Origin: an uncultured Lachnospiraceae bacterium
GTDB lineage: Bacteria; Bacillota; Clostridia; Lachnospirales; Lachnospiraceae
Assembly: GCA_900542015.1 (NCBI GenBank)
Contig: UQLY01000015.1
Span: 21,316-85,315 of the forward strand
Direction of reading: 5' to 3'
Length of the DNA stretch: 64,000 bases
Below are positions 1 through 8,443 of this stretch, piece by piece. Positions within the stretch are counted from its first letter, which is position 1. Every line of letters starts with the position of its first letter. Below the pieces are notes generated by a model, which saw only the letters and a program-made list of their open reading frames with translations, did not search any database and had not been told where the DNA came from. Made by a program: the position numbers and the translations under genes.

Positions 1-175
1 CGTCCGCATCCTTTAAGGTCTGCGGAAGCGTCGTAATATTACTTTTCATTTCCGCCAGCATAAAACGCTCGACCTTCACATTCAGCTCTTCCAACACTTC
101 CTGCATTTTGTTGATTACAAACAGCGACGGATCATCCATTAACCCCCTGCCGCCGTAATAAATATGAATTTTCAT
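1..175 (-). CDS. Flavodoxin-fold NAD(P)H-dependent oxidoreductase, N-terminal part
   Basis: Only the first 58 residues lie in the window; the gene runs off the left edge. The N-terminus (MKIHIYYGGRGLMDDPSLFV) is a beta strand followed by a glycine-rich turn, which resembles NADPH-dependent FMN reductase / flavodoxin-like proteins of Clostridia. The start ATG overlaps the rhomboid stop codon as ATGA, so the gene is translationally coupled to it. The family call rests on the N-terminus alone and is tentative; the catalytic part cannot be seen. Confidence 0.5.
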   Translation of the reverse strand, partial: MKIHIYYGGRGLMDDPSLFVINKMQEVLEELNVKVERFMLAEMKSNITTLPQTLKDAD

Positions 176-1227
176 CGGCTACCTTCCCTTTCCTTAGGCT
201 TCTTTTTCTTCCGATATAGTAAAGCCGCAAGCAGAAATCCTGCTATCAGACCTCCGAAGTGCGCGGCGTTGTCCACATTTTCACTCATCAGACCGCCGTA
301 TAAAGTATAGCAGACAAAAAACAACGCTCTGACAAAAGACATTTCCGCCAGTTTTCCTTTGTTGCGGATCAGAATCCAAAGCAACCCGCCCAGCATTCCG
401 AAAATCGCTCCGCTGGCTCCAATAGAACCTAAAACGGGATTCCCCGCGGCAAGCTCCACGGACTGCATCCAGAGAGACGCAAACGCAGCGACTGTTCCTG
501 ACAAAAAATACAATATAAAGTATTTTATATGACCCAGCTCTTTTTCCACTATATTTCCCAGATAAAAGAGCGTAATCATATTTCCGACCAGATGAGTCAT
601 ATCTCCATGAAGAAACATACTCGTAAAAATCCGGTACCACTGACCGCCCAGAACTTCCACGAGACTAAGCCTGCCATAATTATACAACACTTCGCCCGAT
701 AATGTACAGAAAGTAAATACCAGTACATTGAGAAGAAATATTCCGTGATTTACTAACGGCTGCTGCCTGACGCTCTTAATCCTGCGCCCGTTTGCCTGAT
801 AGATTTCCGCCTCCTGCTGCTCGATGAATTCAAAATCCGCCTGAATCCACTGATTCAGCAAGTCCTTCATCCCGTAAAAGTCTTCGGCTTTTCCTTCCGG
901 AATCAAAAGCTCCCGCCGTCCGCTGTCAATAATCCAGAAAAACCACTCTCTTTCTCCCAGGGACATTGCTCTTGATATATCCCCGGCAATGACCAGCACC
1001 AGGTAATGCAGCTCCGTATAGCCCTGATCCATAAAACGCCATTGCGCCTTCTGCGTAACGCTGTGCAGCGTATCTTCCGTAAGATAGGGATTTTTATCCA
1101 TATCGACGACTTCTATCATGCTGACGAACCCGTTTTCTTTTTTAAAGAAAATCGAAAATTCCGGCAGATTGGTCATCATTTTCAGATACCCGTTCTGTCC
1201 AAGATAATAAGAAATTCTTTTTTCCAT
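172..1227 (-). CDS. Rhomboid family intramembrane serine protease
   Basis: 351 residues. Residues 1-160 form a soluble N-terminal domain; six or more hydrophobic helices follow. The catalytic serine sits in GASG (Ser272), the catalytic histidine in NAAHFGG (His323), and the supporting H-x4-H-x3-N motif is at residues 207-216, so the protease should be active. It cleaves membrane proteins within the bilayer; the substrate is unknown. It follows the FHA gene by about 50 bases on the same strand and may be read with the Tad operon, so pilus or surface proteins are possible but unproved substrates. Confidence 0.9.
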   Translation of the reverse strand: MEKRISYYLGQNGYLKMMTNLPEFSIFFKKENGFVSMIEVVDMDKNPYLTEDTLHSVTQKAQWRFMDQGYTELHYLVLVIAGDISRAMSLGEREWFFWIIDSGRRELLIPEGKAEDFYGMKDLLNQWIQADFEFIEQQEAEIYQANGRRIKSVRQQPLVNHGIFLLNVLVFTFCTLSGEVLYNYGRLSLVEVLGGQWYRIFTSMFLHGDMTHLVGNMITLFYLGNIVEKELGHIKYFILYFLSGTVAAFASLWMQSVELAAGNPVLGSIGASGAIFGMLGGLLWILIRNKGKLAEMSFVRALFFVCYTLYGGLMSENVDNAAHFGGLIAGFLLAALLYRKKKKPKEREGSR

Positions 1228-1280
1228 ACCTTTTCTCTTTTCTTATACTATTCAAAGGGTATCATTTTCACAAAATCATG

Positions 1281-2669
1281 TCAATGATAGGTAAAGGTAA
1301 CTCGTCCGAAAGCAATCTCGTCATCCGCCTCTAACATCACCAATTCGTTAGGCTCCAACTTGATTCCGTTTTTTGTCGTTCCGTTCGTACTATTTAAATC
1401 CGTCAGATATACCACATCATCCCGCAGCGTAAAACGGGCGTGCAGCCTGCTGACCGAGGAATCCTCCAATACATAATCCGCCTGCTCCCTGCTTTTGCCG
1501 ATGATAAAGGGAAAGGAAGATAAATCGATCTGTTTTTTTCTTCCCCGGACGCGTCCGACCAAGATCCTCTGTTCCCGATAACAATTTTCCTGCAAAAGTA
1601 CTGTTTCGCAGCCGCTCTCTTCTCTTTTTAGGGAAGCGTCAGAACCGTCCGTTTCCGATTCATATAAGCCGGTTTCATAAAAAGTCTCGTCCTCTTCCTG
1701 TTTCTTTGGTTTCTCCTGCCTTTCCGGTTGCTCCTGCTCCTTTCGCATTTCTCTTTTTTTCTTTTTATGCAGATATCCTCCAATGCCGAAAAGCGCCATT
1801 CCCGCGGCGGCAATCGCAAATACGCCCGCTCCCACAGCCGCCTCTTTTACCGTAAACAAATCCTGTAAAGATAAGCCGTATTTCCATACACTGTATAGGA
1901 TCATGCCGATTCCTCCCAGGGCAAGCACCCCAAAAAAGGCAATTGCCATAACCGAATCACCTTTTTTGATTTCTTTCGTTTTTTCCGATTCATAAGGTAT
2001 TTCCTCTTCCTCGTCCAGATAAAACCCGACGTCCTCCGATTCTTCCTCTTCCCCGGCAATTTCCCATTCCTGTTTTTCCCGCTGTTCGTCCCGCTTCTCT
2101 TCGCAATCCCTGTTTTCTAAACTTCTTTTCAGGGCTTCTCTTAAATCTCCCTGCTCTTCTTTGACATATCTGTAAAACCCGTATGCGTATATAACCGCCT
2201 GTTCGTCCTCATTGCAGACCCGCTCCAATATGTAATCCGCAAACTCATAGACGGCGCTTTCAAAATTTTCCTCCACAAAAGGATAATATAACAGGAAAAT
2301 TGTGTCATCGGCGCCGTTAATATAAATATAATCCGGGTCGATAATCAGACATTCCATGTCCAGCAAATATTCCTCCATGCTGTCGATCGCCGTCTGCATC
2401 CCAGTAAAAAGTTTTTGTAAATCTTCTCTGTTCAGCTCCCTTTTCTCGTATAAAACCCGCATCGACTGTTTGGAGCTGATATCATAATATAACTCCTTTT
2501 CTCCGTTAAAGGTATGCAGCGTTACCGGCAGCAATCCCTTCATCTGATTGTCACAAATCATTTTCAATCCGTAAAGCTCGTTCTGCCCTTCCGTCCCCGG
2601 CTCTTCCAGTCTTCGGTCCTTTATTACAAAATAACTTTTATGATTTTCTCTTTTATATTCCGCATTCAT
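1281..2669 (-). CDS. DUF6382 / FHA-domain protein, Tad-locus associated
   Basis: 462 residues from ATG 2669, chosen because the resulting N-terminus (MNAEYKRENHKSYFV) fits the DUF6382 family and the ATG directly follows the stop of the upstream gene. Order: DUF6382-like domain (about 1-190), an acidic/charged linker, two hydrophobic helices (about 240-310), a long Glu/Lys linker, and a C-terminal forkhead-associated domain with the GKS-R, SRLHA and NSTNGT signatures. FHA domains bind phosphothreonine, so this membrane protein probably recruits a phosphorylated partner to the pilus apparatus. A Ser/Thr kinase gene lies at 43.7 kb, but no link is shown. A longer start at 2720 would overlap the previous gene. 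Confidence 0.85.
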   Translation of the reverse strand: MNAEYKRENHKSYFVIKDRRLEEPGTEGQNELYGLKMICDNQMKGLLPVTLHTFNGEKELYYDISSKQSMRVLYEKRELNREDLQKLFTGMQTAIDSMEEYLLDMECLIIDPDYIYINGADDTIFLLYYPFVEENFESAVYEFADYILERVCNEDEQAVIYAYGFYRYVKEEQGDLREALKRSLENRDCEEKRDEQREKQEWEIAGEEEESEDVGFYLDEEEEIPYESEKTKEIKKGDSVMAIAFFGVLALGGIGMILYSVWKYGLSLQDLFTVKEAAVGAGVFAIAAAGMALFGIGGYLHKKKKREMRKEQEQPERQEKPKKQEEDETFYETGLYESETDGSDASLKREESGCETVLLQENCYREQRILVGRVRGRKKQIDLSSFPFIIGKSREQADYVLEDSSVSRLHARFTLRDDVVYLTDLNSTNGTTKNGIKLEPNELVMLEADDEIAFGRVTFTYH

Positions 2670-2670
2670 T

Positions 2671-3090
2671 TTAGTCTTGTATAACTCCTTCCAATTTTCT
2701 GCAATTTCTGATAAAGACAACGGGATTTACCGCTTTTTTTGCAGCCTCAGACTGAAACTCCCATTGTTGGTACTGCATTTTTAACGCAACTTCTATGTCG
2801 TTGCCTTTTACGGCCATTGAGGTCTGCACCTGCGGCTCTCCCAAAAGATTGTCGGATAACATTTCTCCGATTCCTTTTTCCGCCCTGCCGTACCGGATAT
2901 TCTGATCCTCCCAGACCGCCTGGCTTCCCCGCAGCGCCGCCATTGCCGCCGCCCTTTCCATGGAGCATTTATTATATACAAACAGAGAAAGTGAAATTAC
3001 AGCCGCAATGACAAACACGAGAAAGGATATCACTACCGCCGCCTCCACGGTAAAACTGCCTCTGTTGTCTCTCATCATATCTTTTATCAA
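2671..3090 (-). CDS. TadE-like pseudopilin, small
   Basis: 139 residues. A short charged leader (MIKDMMRDNRGSFTVEAA) is followed by one hydrophobic helix (about 15-40), the layout of TadE/TadG minor pilins cleaved or anchored at the G-S-x-T-V-E-A motif. The Glu after the cleavage region is conserved in type IVb pilins. It lies between the second A24 peptidase and the FHA gene, with close spacing on both sides. It likely contributes to assembly or priming of the Tad pilus in the membrane. Confidence 0.8.
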   Translation of the reverse strand: MIKDMMRDNRGSFTVEAAVVISFLVFVIAAVISLSLFVYNKCSMERAAAMAALRGSQAVWEDQNIRYGRAEKGIGEMLSDNLLGEPQVQTSMAVKGNDIEVALKMQYQQWEFQSEAAKKAVNPVVFIRNCRKLEGVIQD

Positions 3091-3106
3091 TCTTATCCGC
3101 TCTCCT

Positions 3107-3649
3107 TTATCCCTTTTCTATAAAAAAGGCAGCTATGTATCCGGCAAATAGAAAAGGCAGAAATGGAATTGCCGCCGTTTTCTGTTTCCTTTTCAGGCAA
3201 TACTGCAGCAGCGCCGCCGGAAAAACCAGAAAAAACGCCGCACACAGGCTTATCAGCGCAGACCTTACGCCCGTGTAAACTCCGACTGCCATCGTTACCA
3301 GAGCGTCTCCCATGCCAATCCCTTTTTTTGTAAGCCGGGATAAACAGCATAAAAAGATCCCCGGTAAGAAATCCGCCAAAAGATAAAACAGCATTGTCAA
3401 AAAATTGCTTTCTCCCGTATAGTCCGGATAGCGGTACAGCGCGGCATATGCTATTCCGGGCAGAAGCACAGCCGCGATATGCCATATCTTTATTTTTTTA
3501 CTCCTGAAATCCTCCGCCGCCACCGCAGCCAGCCAGACGCCGAAACCCAGCTCTGCCAACCGGATGCCGAAGCCCGGCTCTGCCAACCGGACGCCGAAGC
3601 CCGGCTCTGCCGACCATGCGCCCAAAGCGCTTATCCCAGATTTTATCAT
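3107..3649 (-). CDS. A24-type prepilin peptidase-like protein, second copy
   Basis: 180 residues from ATG 3649, which has GGGAG nine bases upstream; a longer start at 3685 overlaps the TadE gene. It is a polytopic membrane protein with the two-Asp layout of A24 aspartic peptidases: AAEDFRSKKI after the first helix and GIGMGDALV (the GxGD site) in the middle. It is therefore a second candidate leader peptidase beside the one at 10.7-11.1 kb. The first helix contains three 9-residue repeats (EPGFGVRLA-type) encoded by an imperfect 27-bp tandem repeat. It may specialise in TadE-like substrates, by inference from its position between two of them. Confidence 0.75.
   Translation of the reverse strand: MIKSGISALGAWSAEPGFGVRLAEPGFGIRLAELGFGVWLAAVAAEDFRSKKIKIWHIAAVLLPGIAYAALYRYPDYTGESNFLTMLFYLLADFLPGIFLCCLSRLTKKGIGMGDALVTMAVGVYTGVRSALISLCAAFFLVFPAALLQYCLKRKQKTAAIPFLPFLFAGYIAAFFIEKG
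3541..3622. repeat. 27-bp tandem repeat inside the second prepilin peptidase
   Basis: About three imperfect copies of a 27-base unit (gccgaagcccggctct core followed by gccaaccgga/c) in frame with the peptidase gene. They encode EPGFGVRLA, EPGFGIRLA and ELGFGVWLA. Copy number could vary by slippage and change the length of the first membrane segment. Confidence 0.8.
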
Positions 3650-3672
3650 GATCCTTTTCTCCCTTATGGCTC

Positions 3673-4632
3673 TTAATATCCACATTTTTTACAGGGACTT
3701 CTTGTCCCCACTTGTGAGATCGGTATCGCCTCCACCGTGCGGCGCAGACCGCTGCATAAAATATCGCTGTGATACCTGTTTCCATAGTCCGTAATAAATA
3801 CGATCGATCCGCTGTTTGTCTCCCCGCAAATTGAGCAGGCGCTGTAAATACTGCCGTCCGCATTTCTGATTCCCGGAATATCTTTTGCAAACACCTTTTC
3901 TATGGATAAATCCAAATAATGGCAATCCCGCTTTCTATGGTAAACGGCGCCTTCCGCAGTGATATAGACATATTCCTCTTTCTCTTCTGCAGCGGCGCCC
4001 GCCAAATTGTCATAGCCCGTAAACGCCCTCGCTACGGCTGTGCTTCCTGTCAAAAATCCCGCTTTCGGCGACAGAATAAAAAAGGGCGTTACATAATAGG
4101 TGCAGCGAAGTTCGATCCGATCGTCCTCCATTATCCGGCTTCCCAAAAAATGCAGGGAATTTGTTCCTTCCGTCGGGGAAGCATCAAGATATTCCTTTCC
4201 CAGCTCGGAAATTACCCGGTTTCTGACATAAACCTCCGAAAATAAGGTCTCCGCCGGAAAGGACGCTTCCCCGATTGTACTGCCGCATAAAGCGTCTCCG
4301 GCATAGCCGTATACCGCAAGCTCTTTGGCGCATTGCTGCAGGGCGCTGTCAAACTTCATCTGCAGCCTTAGTATCTCTCCGAAGGATAAAACCGCCATGA
4401 CCGCGAACAAAAAAATCGGTATGGCGAGGGCAGCCTCAATTGTCAGACTGCCCTCTGAGGTAATTGAGATGACAGAGGATATCCTTTTTGAAAAAAAGTT
4501 ACTTTGCTTGTCTTTGATCTTGGGGATAGTCAAAAGATTTTTGTCAGTACTTTTGTCAGTGTGATTATATGAATGTGTCTGGAGAGATAATGCACTTTGA
4601 AATAAATTGTTGTGAATTTTCAAAAAGGACAT
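3673..4632 (-). CDS. TadE-family minor pilin / pseudopilin
   Basis: 319 residues, start supported by AGGAGGTGAC upstream. An unusually long leader (about 1-58) precedes the motif SEGSLTIEAALAIPIFLFAV and one hydrophobic helix (about 60-82). The rest is extracellular and ends with a cysteine-rich part (CSICGETNSG and SPCKKCGY). Two HSDILC / YHRKRDCHYL-like segments suggest small metal- or disulfide-stabilised motifs. It follows the DUF5702 gene and lies in the Tad operon. It likely acts in the pilus base or as a surface minor pilin; the C-terminal domain has no function I recognise. Confidence 0.75.
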   Translation of the reverse strand: MSFLKIHNNLFQSALSLQTHSYNHTDKSTDKNLLTIPKIKDKQSNFFSKRISSVISITSEGSLTIEAALAIPIFLFAVMAVLSFGEILRLQMKFDSALQQCAKELAVYGYAGDALCGSTIGEASFPAETLFSEVYVRNRVISELGKEYLDASPTEGTNSLHFLGSRIMEDDRIELRCTYYVTPFFILSPKAGFLTGSTAVARAFTGYDNLAGAAAEEKEEYVYITAEGAVYHRKRDCHYLDLSIEKVFAKDIPGIRNADGSIYSACSICGETNSGSIVFITDYGNRYHSDILCSGLRRTVEAIPISQVGTRSPCKKCGY

Positions 4633-4668
4633 CCTCTGTCACCTCCTCCTCTCAATTTTTCCTTTTTT

Positions 4669-6105
4669 TCAGTAATAGAAATATGAACGCGTAATGCTGT
4701 AATGATATCCGTATCCGCTGTCAGCAAAGGCTTCCGCCTGTATATAATCCACACAGGTATCCAGTCGAAAATAAGCGTTTCCCTCACATTTGCGGATATC
4801 CATCTCTATCACGTCCATGGCGCGGTATGTTTTTGTTTCCGTATTTTCCAGCGCAAGAAACATTCTCAGATATTCTTCGTAGGAGACGCCTTCACCGCCT
4901 TCCGGCGCAGTCGCCGTATCCGCGGCAAAATCGAGCATACCGGAAATGCTATAATGCCATGTGTCGCCGGTTTTCATTAACGGTATTCTCCCTCCCTTCA
5001 GGAGAGTCCGCACATCATAGACGCTCTCGGCATATCCCCATGCAAAAATCAAAGAGATTTTTACCAGCTCGGCAAGCTCCGGCAGCGCAATCGCCGATGT
5101 AACGCTTAAGGCAAGCGCCTCGGCTTCCGCCATTTTTGCAGAATCCGAAAACAGATATACGACGTTTGCCGTCTCCCTCAACAAAAGCAGGCGGTTGACA
5201 ACGGCTTTCAGATTCTCCACATCACTGTCTTTGCCCGTCAGGATATATTCTAACTGGTACTGCAGCGCGCCGGTTTCCTTGGGATTGGTATAACACCCGC
5301 ATTTTTTGATCAGGTATTCGTTAAAGATCAACTCGTCGGTTAAGCCGTTTTCTTCTCTTTCCGCTAACCCGCTGCCCTGATTGCAGGTTCTTTGGGATAT
5401 GTAATTGGATAGATTGACGCCTGAGGTTGATAATTCATCGTCCGTATCAATAACCAGCGTCAGAATCCCTCTCGCCGCATTGACGCCATCCGCGGGATTG
5501 TTTAATTCTACTTCTTCCCACTCGTCCTCTCCTACCTGCTTTGGAGGAATCTCAAAGCTGTCGATGGCGCTTTGATTTGCCATCCGCTCCCCGGTAATAT
5601 CTCTTGTCAGCAATCCTTCCTGCTGTATGGTATGCACCTGTCTTTGCAGCTCATCCAGATAAGAAATCCCATATAAGTCTTTCATATAAGATACCGCCTG
5701 CCTTTTGATCAGAGCGCCGCCCTCATCGCTTGCCAGAGAGTAATCCAACACATTGATCTCCCCGGCATGAAGGTTCAGCAGATCCTTGGTCACTCCAACC
5801 GTCTCGTTTCCCGCCGCAAAATTATCTTCCAGATAACTTTTCAGATGTGCCTTCGTATTTTCCAAAGACGCCCCCGGCTGTCCGTAGGAGGTATCAATGA
5901 AAAACAAATCGTACTGTTCCAAGAGCTGCCTGTTATATTCCGCAAATATGGAAGTTAAAGAAAGATCCATAGCGCTTTCCAGTTTCAACCGTATGGCGTT
6001 TTGCCTTGCCCCTTCCACAATCAGCAAAAGCAAAGACAAAATAACCGTAAATACCAGGGCAAGATAGACCGTAACGGATGCCTCTGTCCGATTTTCTTTT
6101 TTCAT
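4669..6105 (-). CDS. DUF5702-family Tad-locus protein
   Basis: 478 residues with a perfect ribosome site (AAAGGAGG). After a short charged leader (MKKENRTEASVTVYLALV) comes a single hydrophobic helix (about 12-32) and a large extracytoplasmic domain. This is the layout of TadG-like / DUF5702 proteins found beside clostridial Flp pilin genes. The gene lies between flp and tadE and is probably co-translated with them. It presumably supports pilus assembly or display outside the cell; the biochemical role is unknown. Confidence 0.75.
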   Translation of the reverse strand: MKKENRTEASVTVYLALVFTVILSLLLLIVEGARQNAIRLKLESAMDLSLTSIFAEYNRQLLEQYDLFFIDTSYGQPGASLENTKAHLKSYLEDNFAAGNETVGVTKDLLNLHAGEINVLDYSLASDEGGALIKRQAVSYMKDLYGISYLDELQRQVHTIQQEGLLTRDITGERMANQSAIDSFEIPPKQVGEDEWEEVELNNPADGVNAARGILTLVIDTDDELSTSGVNLSNYISQRTCNQGSGLAEREENGLTDELIFNEYLIKKCGCYTNPKETGALQYQLEYILTGKDSDVENLKAVVNRLLLLRETANVVYLFSDSAKMAEAEALALSVTSAIALPELAELVKISLIFAWGYAESVYDVRTLLKGGRIPLMKTGDTWHYSISGMLDFAADTATAPEGGEGVSYEEYLRMFLALENTETKTYRAMDVIEMDIRKCEGNAYFRLDTCVDYIQAEAFADSGYGYHYSITRSYFYY

Positions 6106-6156
6106 AATGCCTCCTTTGGATTTTGCCCGTAGCCCTTCATCGAAAACTCCGGGTCC

Positions 6157-6324
6157 CTACACCTTGCCGCTTTGCTTGCTGATCTTTTCAAAAATATTGT
6201 TTACCAGATCTGTCATCTGTTCTTTAAAAATCAGCACAAGAGCGATTAAAACCACGAGAATCAGGATCATTTCAACTGTTCCGATGCCTCTTTCATCCCG
6301 CACAAACCTTTTGACTGCATTCAT
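6157..6324 (-). CDS. flp: Flp1-type IVb pilin, major pilin candidate
   Basis: 55 residues, start ATG 6324 with AAAGGAGGGG upstream. The sequence begins MNAVKRFVRDERGIGTVEMI and continues as one long hydrophobic helix, then a short amphipathic tail ending KISKQSGKV. The charged leader, the Gly before the helix and the Glu at +5 after the putative cleavage site are the hallmarks of Flp prepilins processed by TadV-type peptidases. It sits between tadC and the DUF5702 gene, the usual place in clostridial Tad loci. It is likely the main structural subunit. Confidence 0.9.
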   Translation of the reverse strand: MNAVKRFVRDERGIGTVEMILILVVLIALVLIFKEQMTDLVNNIFEKISKQSGKV

Positions 6325-6343
6325 ATCAAACCCCTCCTTTCCG

Positions 6344-7651
6344 CTATATCTGATATGTCATGAACGCCGGCACCATAATGATTACCATCACAACCGCCAG
6401 CATCATTACCATAGGCAGCAACAACTTTGTCCCCGCTTCCTCTCCCAGTTTCCTGATCCTGGACTGATGCTTTGTAAAAGCATCCTCCGCCTCCTGCTCC
6501 AGCATTTCCCGCAAATTGACGGACCCTTTTTTCATATTTGTCGATAACAGCGTACAAAACTTACGGTACTGCAAAAGCCCGTTTCGATTTCCCAAATCCG
6601 CCAGGGCGTCCTCCTCCAGCCTTCCGTTATCCAGTTCCCGGATAAAAATGCCCAGCTCCTCATAGAGAGGGTCGCTTTCTTTTGCATCCATCTTTGCATA
6701 AATGCGTCTGACCGCCCCGGTTACGCTCATTCCCGCCCCTGTAAACAAAGCGAGCTTACTGACAAATTCCGGATAGGCGAACAATAATCTCTGCTTTCTC
6801 TTCTCATATAGCTTGTCCAAGTCCCTGTCCATTCCCTTGTATAAACAGACCGCGCAAAGGACGGTAAGCGCCATGATACCGACAAAACGGTTATCCTTTT
6901 TCTCTTCAAAGGTTACCGCCTCATCGCCCACCTTCTCGGGCAGTTGAAATACCTCGTTTTCTTTTTGCGCTTCATTTTCCTGTACCAGAAGTTTTATCAG
7001 TTCCTGTTGGAACCTTTCCGTCTGGGTCAACAGCGGAGGATATACCGTTATCTCATATTCCCTTTTCCTGACCGCATCCTCATAAGAAAATTCAGCCGTG
7101 ATCACTACCTTTTCCTCTTTTTCCAACTCTGTATTTTTCACTTCTCCGCTGCCGTTGATTAAGCCGAAATTGCTGCTGGTATATTCAATCGTTACCCTTG
7201 TTCCTTCATAAGAGGACGGGAAAACCATATCTTCCCTGACGCAGCCAAGCCCTTCGTTTTGCCCGGGCATAACCTGTTCCAGCCAGATTTCCGCCGAGTC
7301 AAAAAGCGCTTCGGTCTCTTCCCTGCTGTAAATGCGCTGGTCTATACCGATATCCACATCGACTTTTCCAAACCGCTCGCTGCGCGCCGTCGCTGAAATT
7401 TCTATTTCCGAACCCCCGTACCCTTCCCTCTCAATCACTCCCTCCCCGGAAATCCTGCTGCCCGTATTCCCAAGGATCAACAATATGAGACTCAAGCCAA
7501 GACCCGCCAGCAGGACTACTCCCACCAGCTTCTGCTTTCTTTGATAAAACGCCTCCGTAAGCCGCCCTACGTCTTTTCCGGGATTTAATTTTCTGAGACG
7601 GTCCTCGACCATGGGATTCCCCGGTCTTTTTAACCGCTTCATTCCCTTCAT
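6344..7651 (-). CDS. tadC: TadC-like inner membrane platform protein (T2SSF domain)
   Basis: 435 residues. A membrane helix near 40-60 is followed by a large non-membrane domain (about 65-245), another helix (about 258-275), the type II secretion F domain (about 280-405, with LFTGAGMSVTGAVRRIY and KKGSVNLREMLEQ segments) and a C-terminal membrane helix. T2SSF proteins form the inner-membrane platform driven by TadA. The N-terminal extension is longer than in proteobacterial TadC, as is usual in Clostridia. It follows tadB with a short gap. Confidence 0.85.
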   Translation of the reverse strand: MKGMKRLKRPGNPMVEDRLRKLNPGKDVGRLTEAFYQRKQKLVGVVLLAGLGLSLILLILGNTGSRISGEGVIEREGYGGSEIEISATARSERFGKVDVDIGIDQRIYSREETEALFDSAEIWLEQVMPGQNEGLGCVREDMVFPSSYEGTRVTIEYTSSNFGLINGSGEVKNTELEKEEKVVITAEFSYEDAVRKREYEITVYPPLLTQTERFQQELIKLLVQENEAQKENEVFQLPEKVGDEAVTFEEKKDNRFVGIMALTVLCAVCLYKGMDRDLDKLYEKRKQRLLFAYPEFVSKLALFTGAGMSVTGAVRRIYAKMDAKESDPLYEELGIFIRELDNGRLEEDALADLGNRNGLLQYRKFCTLLSTNMKKGSVNLREMLEQEAEDAFTKHQSRIRKLGEEAGTKLLLPMVMMLAVVMVIIMVPAFMTYQI

Positions 7652-7732
7652 CCGCTCATCCCTTTCCTTTCCCGTTTTTCTCCGATGTTTTTCCGCGCTT
7701 TTATGTTTTTCCGCGCTCTTCCCGCCTTATTT

Positions 7733-8443
7733 TTATGCTATTTCCAAAATCTTTTCGGACAGGCGGTACGCCGCCAGATATACGGCAAGTGCCGCCGTCA
7801 TCACGGCGATTCCTGCCGGATTGTGATAGAGGACGTCAAAATATCCCGGATTGGTCAGGCGGATATAGAAAATAATTCCCATGGGAACGACATTCATAAT
7901 CTGCTGTTCATACCGTTTTGATGCCACCAGCATTCTGATATTTTCCTGCGTCTCCATTCTCCGGGTCAGCATGGAAACCGTCCGTTCCAAAACCCTCCCC
8001 ATATCTCCTCCGCTTCTTTTAGCGATTGCAAAAACCTGTGCAAAATCCCTGATATCGTCGTTGCCGCTCTTCTTTGCAAAATCCTCCAATAAACGCTCGA
8101 TGGGTACATTGTTTTTTACCTGCCTGTTAATAAACAACAGCTCCTTTGCCATTTCGTCTGCGCTGCCGAACCGGTATTCCAAATCCCTGTAAGCCTCCAC
8201 GAAGGCGTTTTCTACCGAATAGCCCGCTTTTAACGCCGCAAGGACGGAAAGCAACGCTTCTTTAAAATGCAGGGTCAATTCCTCCGCCCGCTTTTTTTGC
8301 CGCTTCTTTTGTTCATAGCGGTAATAAAAAATCAAAAACGGACTTCCGATCAAAATACTCAGAGGCGAATTGTAAAACAAAAATCCTGCTACCGCTAAAA
8401 TCAGCACGCCCTTTATGATAATTTCAGCTCTTTCTCTTCCCAT
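7733..8443 (-). CDS. tadB: TadB-like inner membrane platform protein (T2SSF domain)
   Basis: 236 residues, start with GGAGG at good spacing. Two N-terminal hydrophobic segments, a cytoplasmic T2SSF domain (LLSVLAALKAGYSVENAF, then FAIAKRSGGDMGRVLERT) and two C-terminal helices. It pairs with TadC to form the membrane platform of the Tad pilus. The start overlaps the end of tadA by about 30 bases, indicating coupled translation. Confidence 0.9.
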   Translation of the reverse strand: MGRERAEIIIKGVLILAVAGFLFYNSPLSILIGSPFLIFYYRYEQKKRQKKRAEELTLHFKEALLSVLAALKAGYSVENAFVEAYRDLEYRFGSADEMAKELLFINRQVKNNVPIERLLEDFAKKSGNDDIRDFAQVFAIAKRSGGDMGRVLERTVSMLTRRMETQENIRMLVASKRYEQQIMNVVPMGIIFYIRLTNPGYFDVLYHNPAGIAVMTAALAVYLAAYRLSEKILEIA

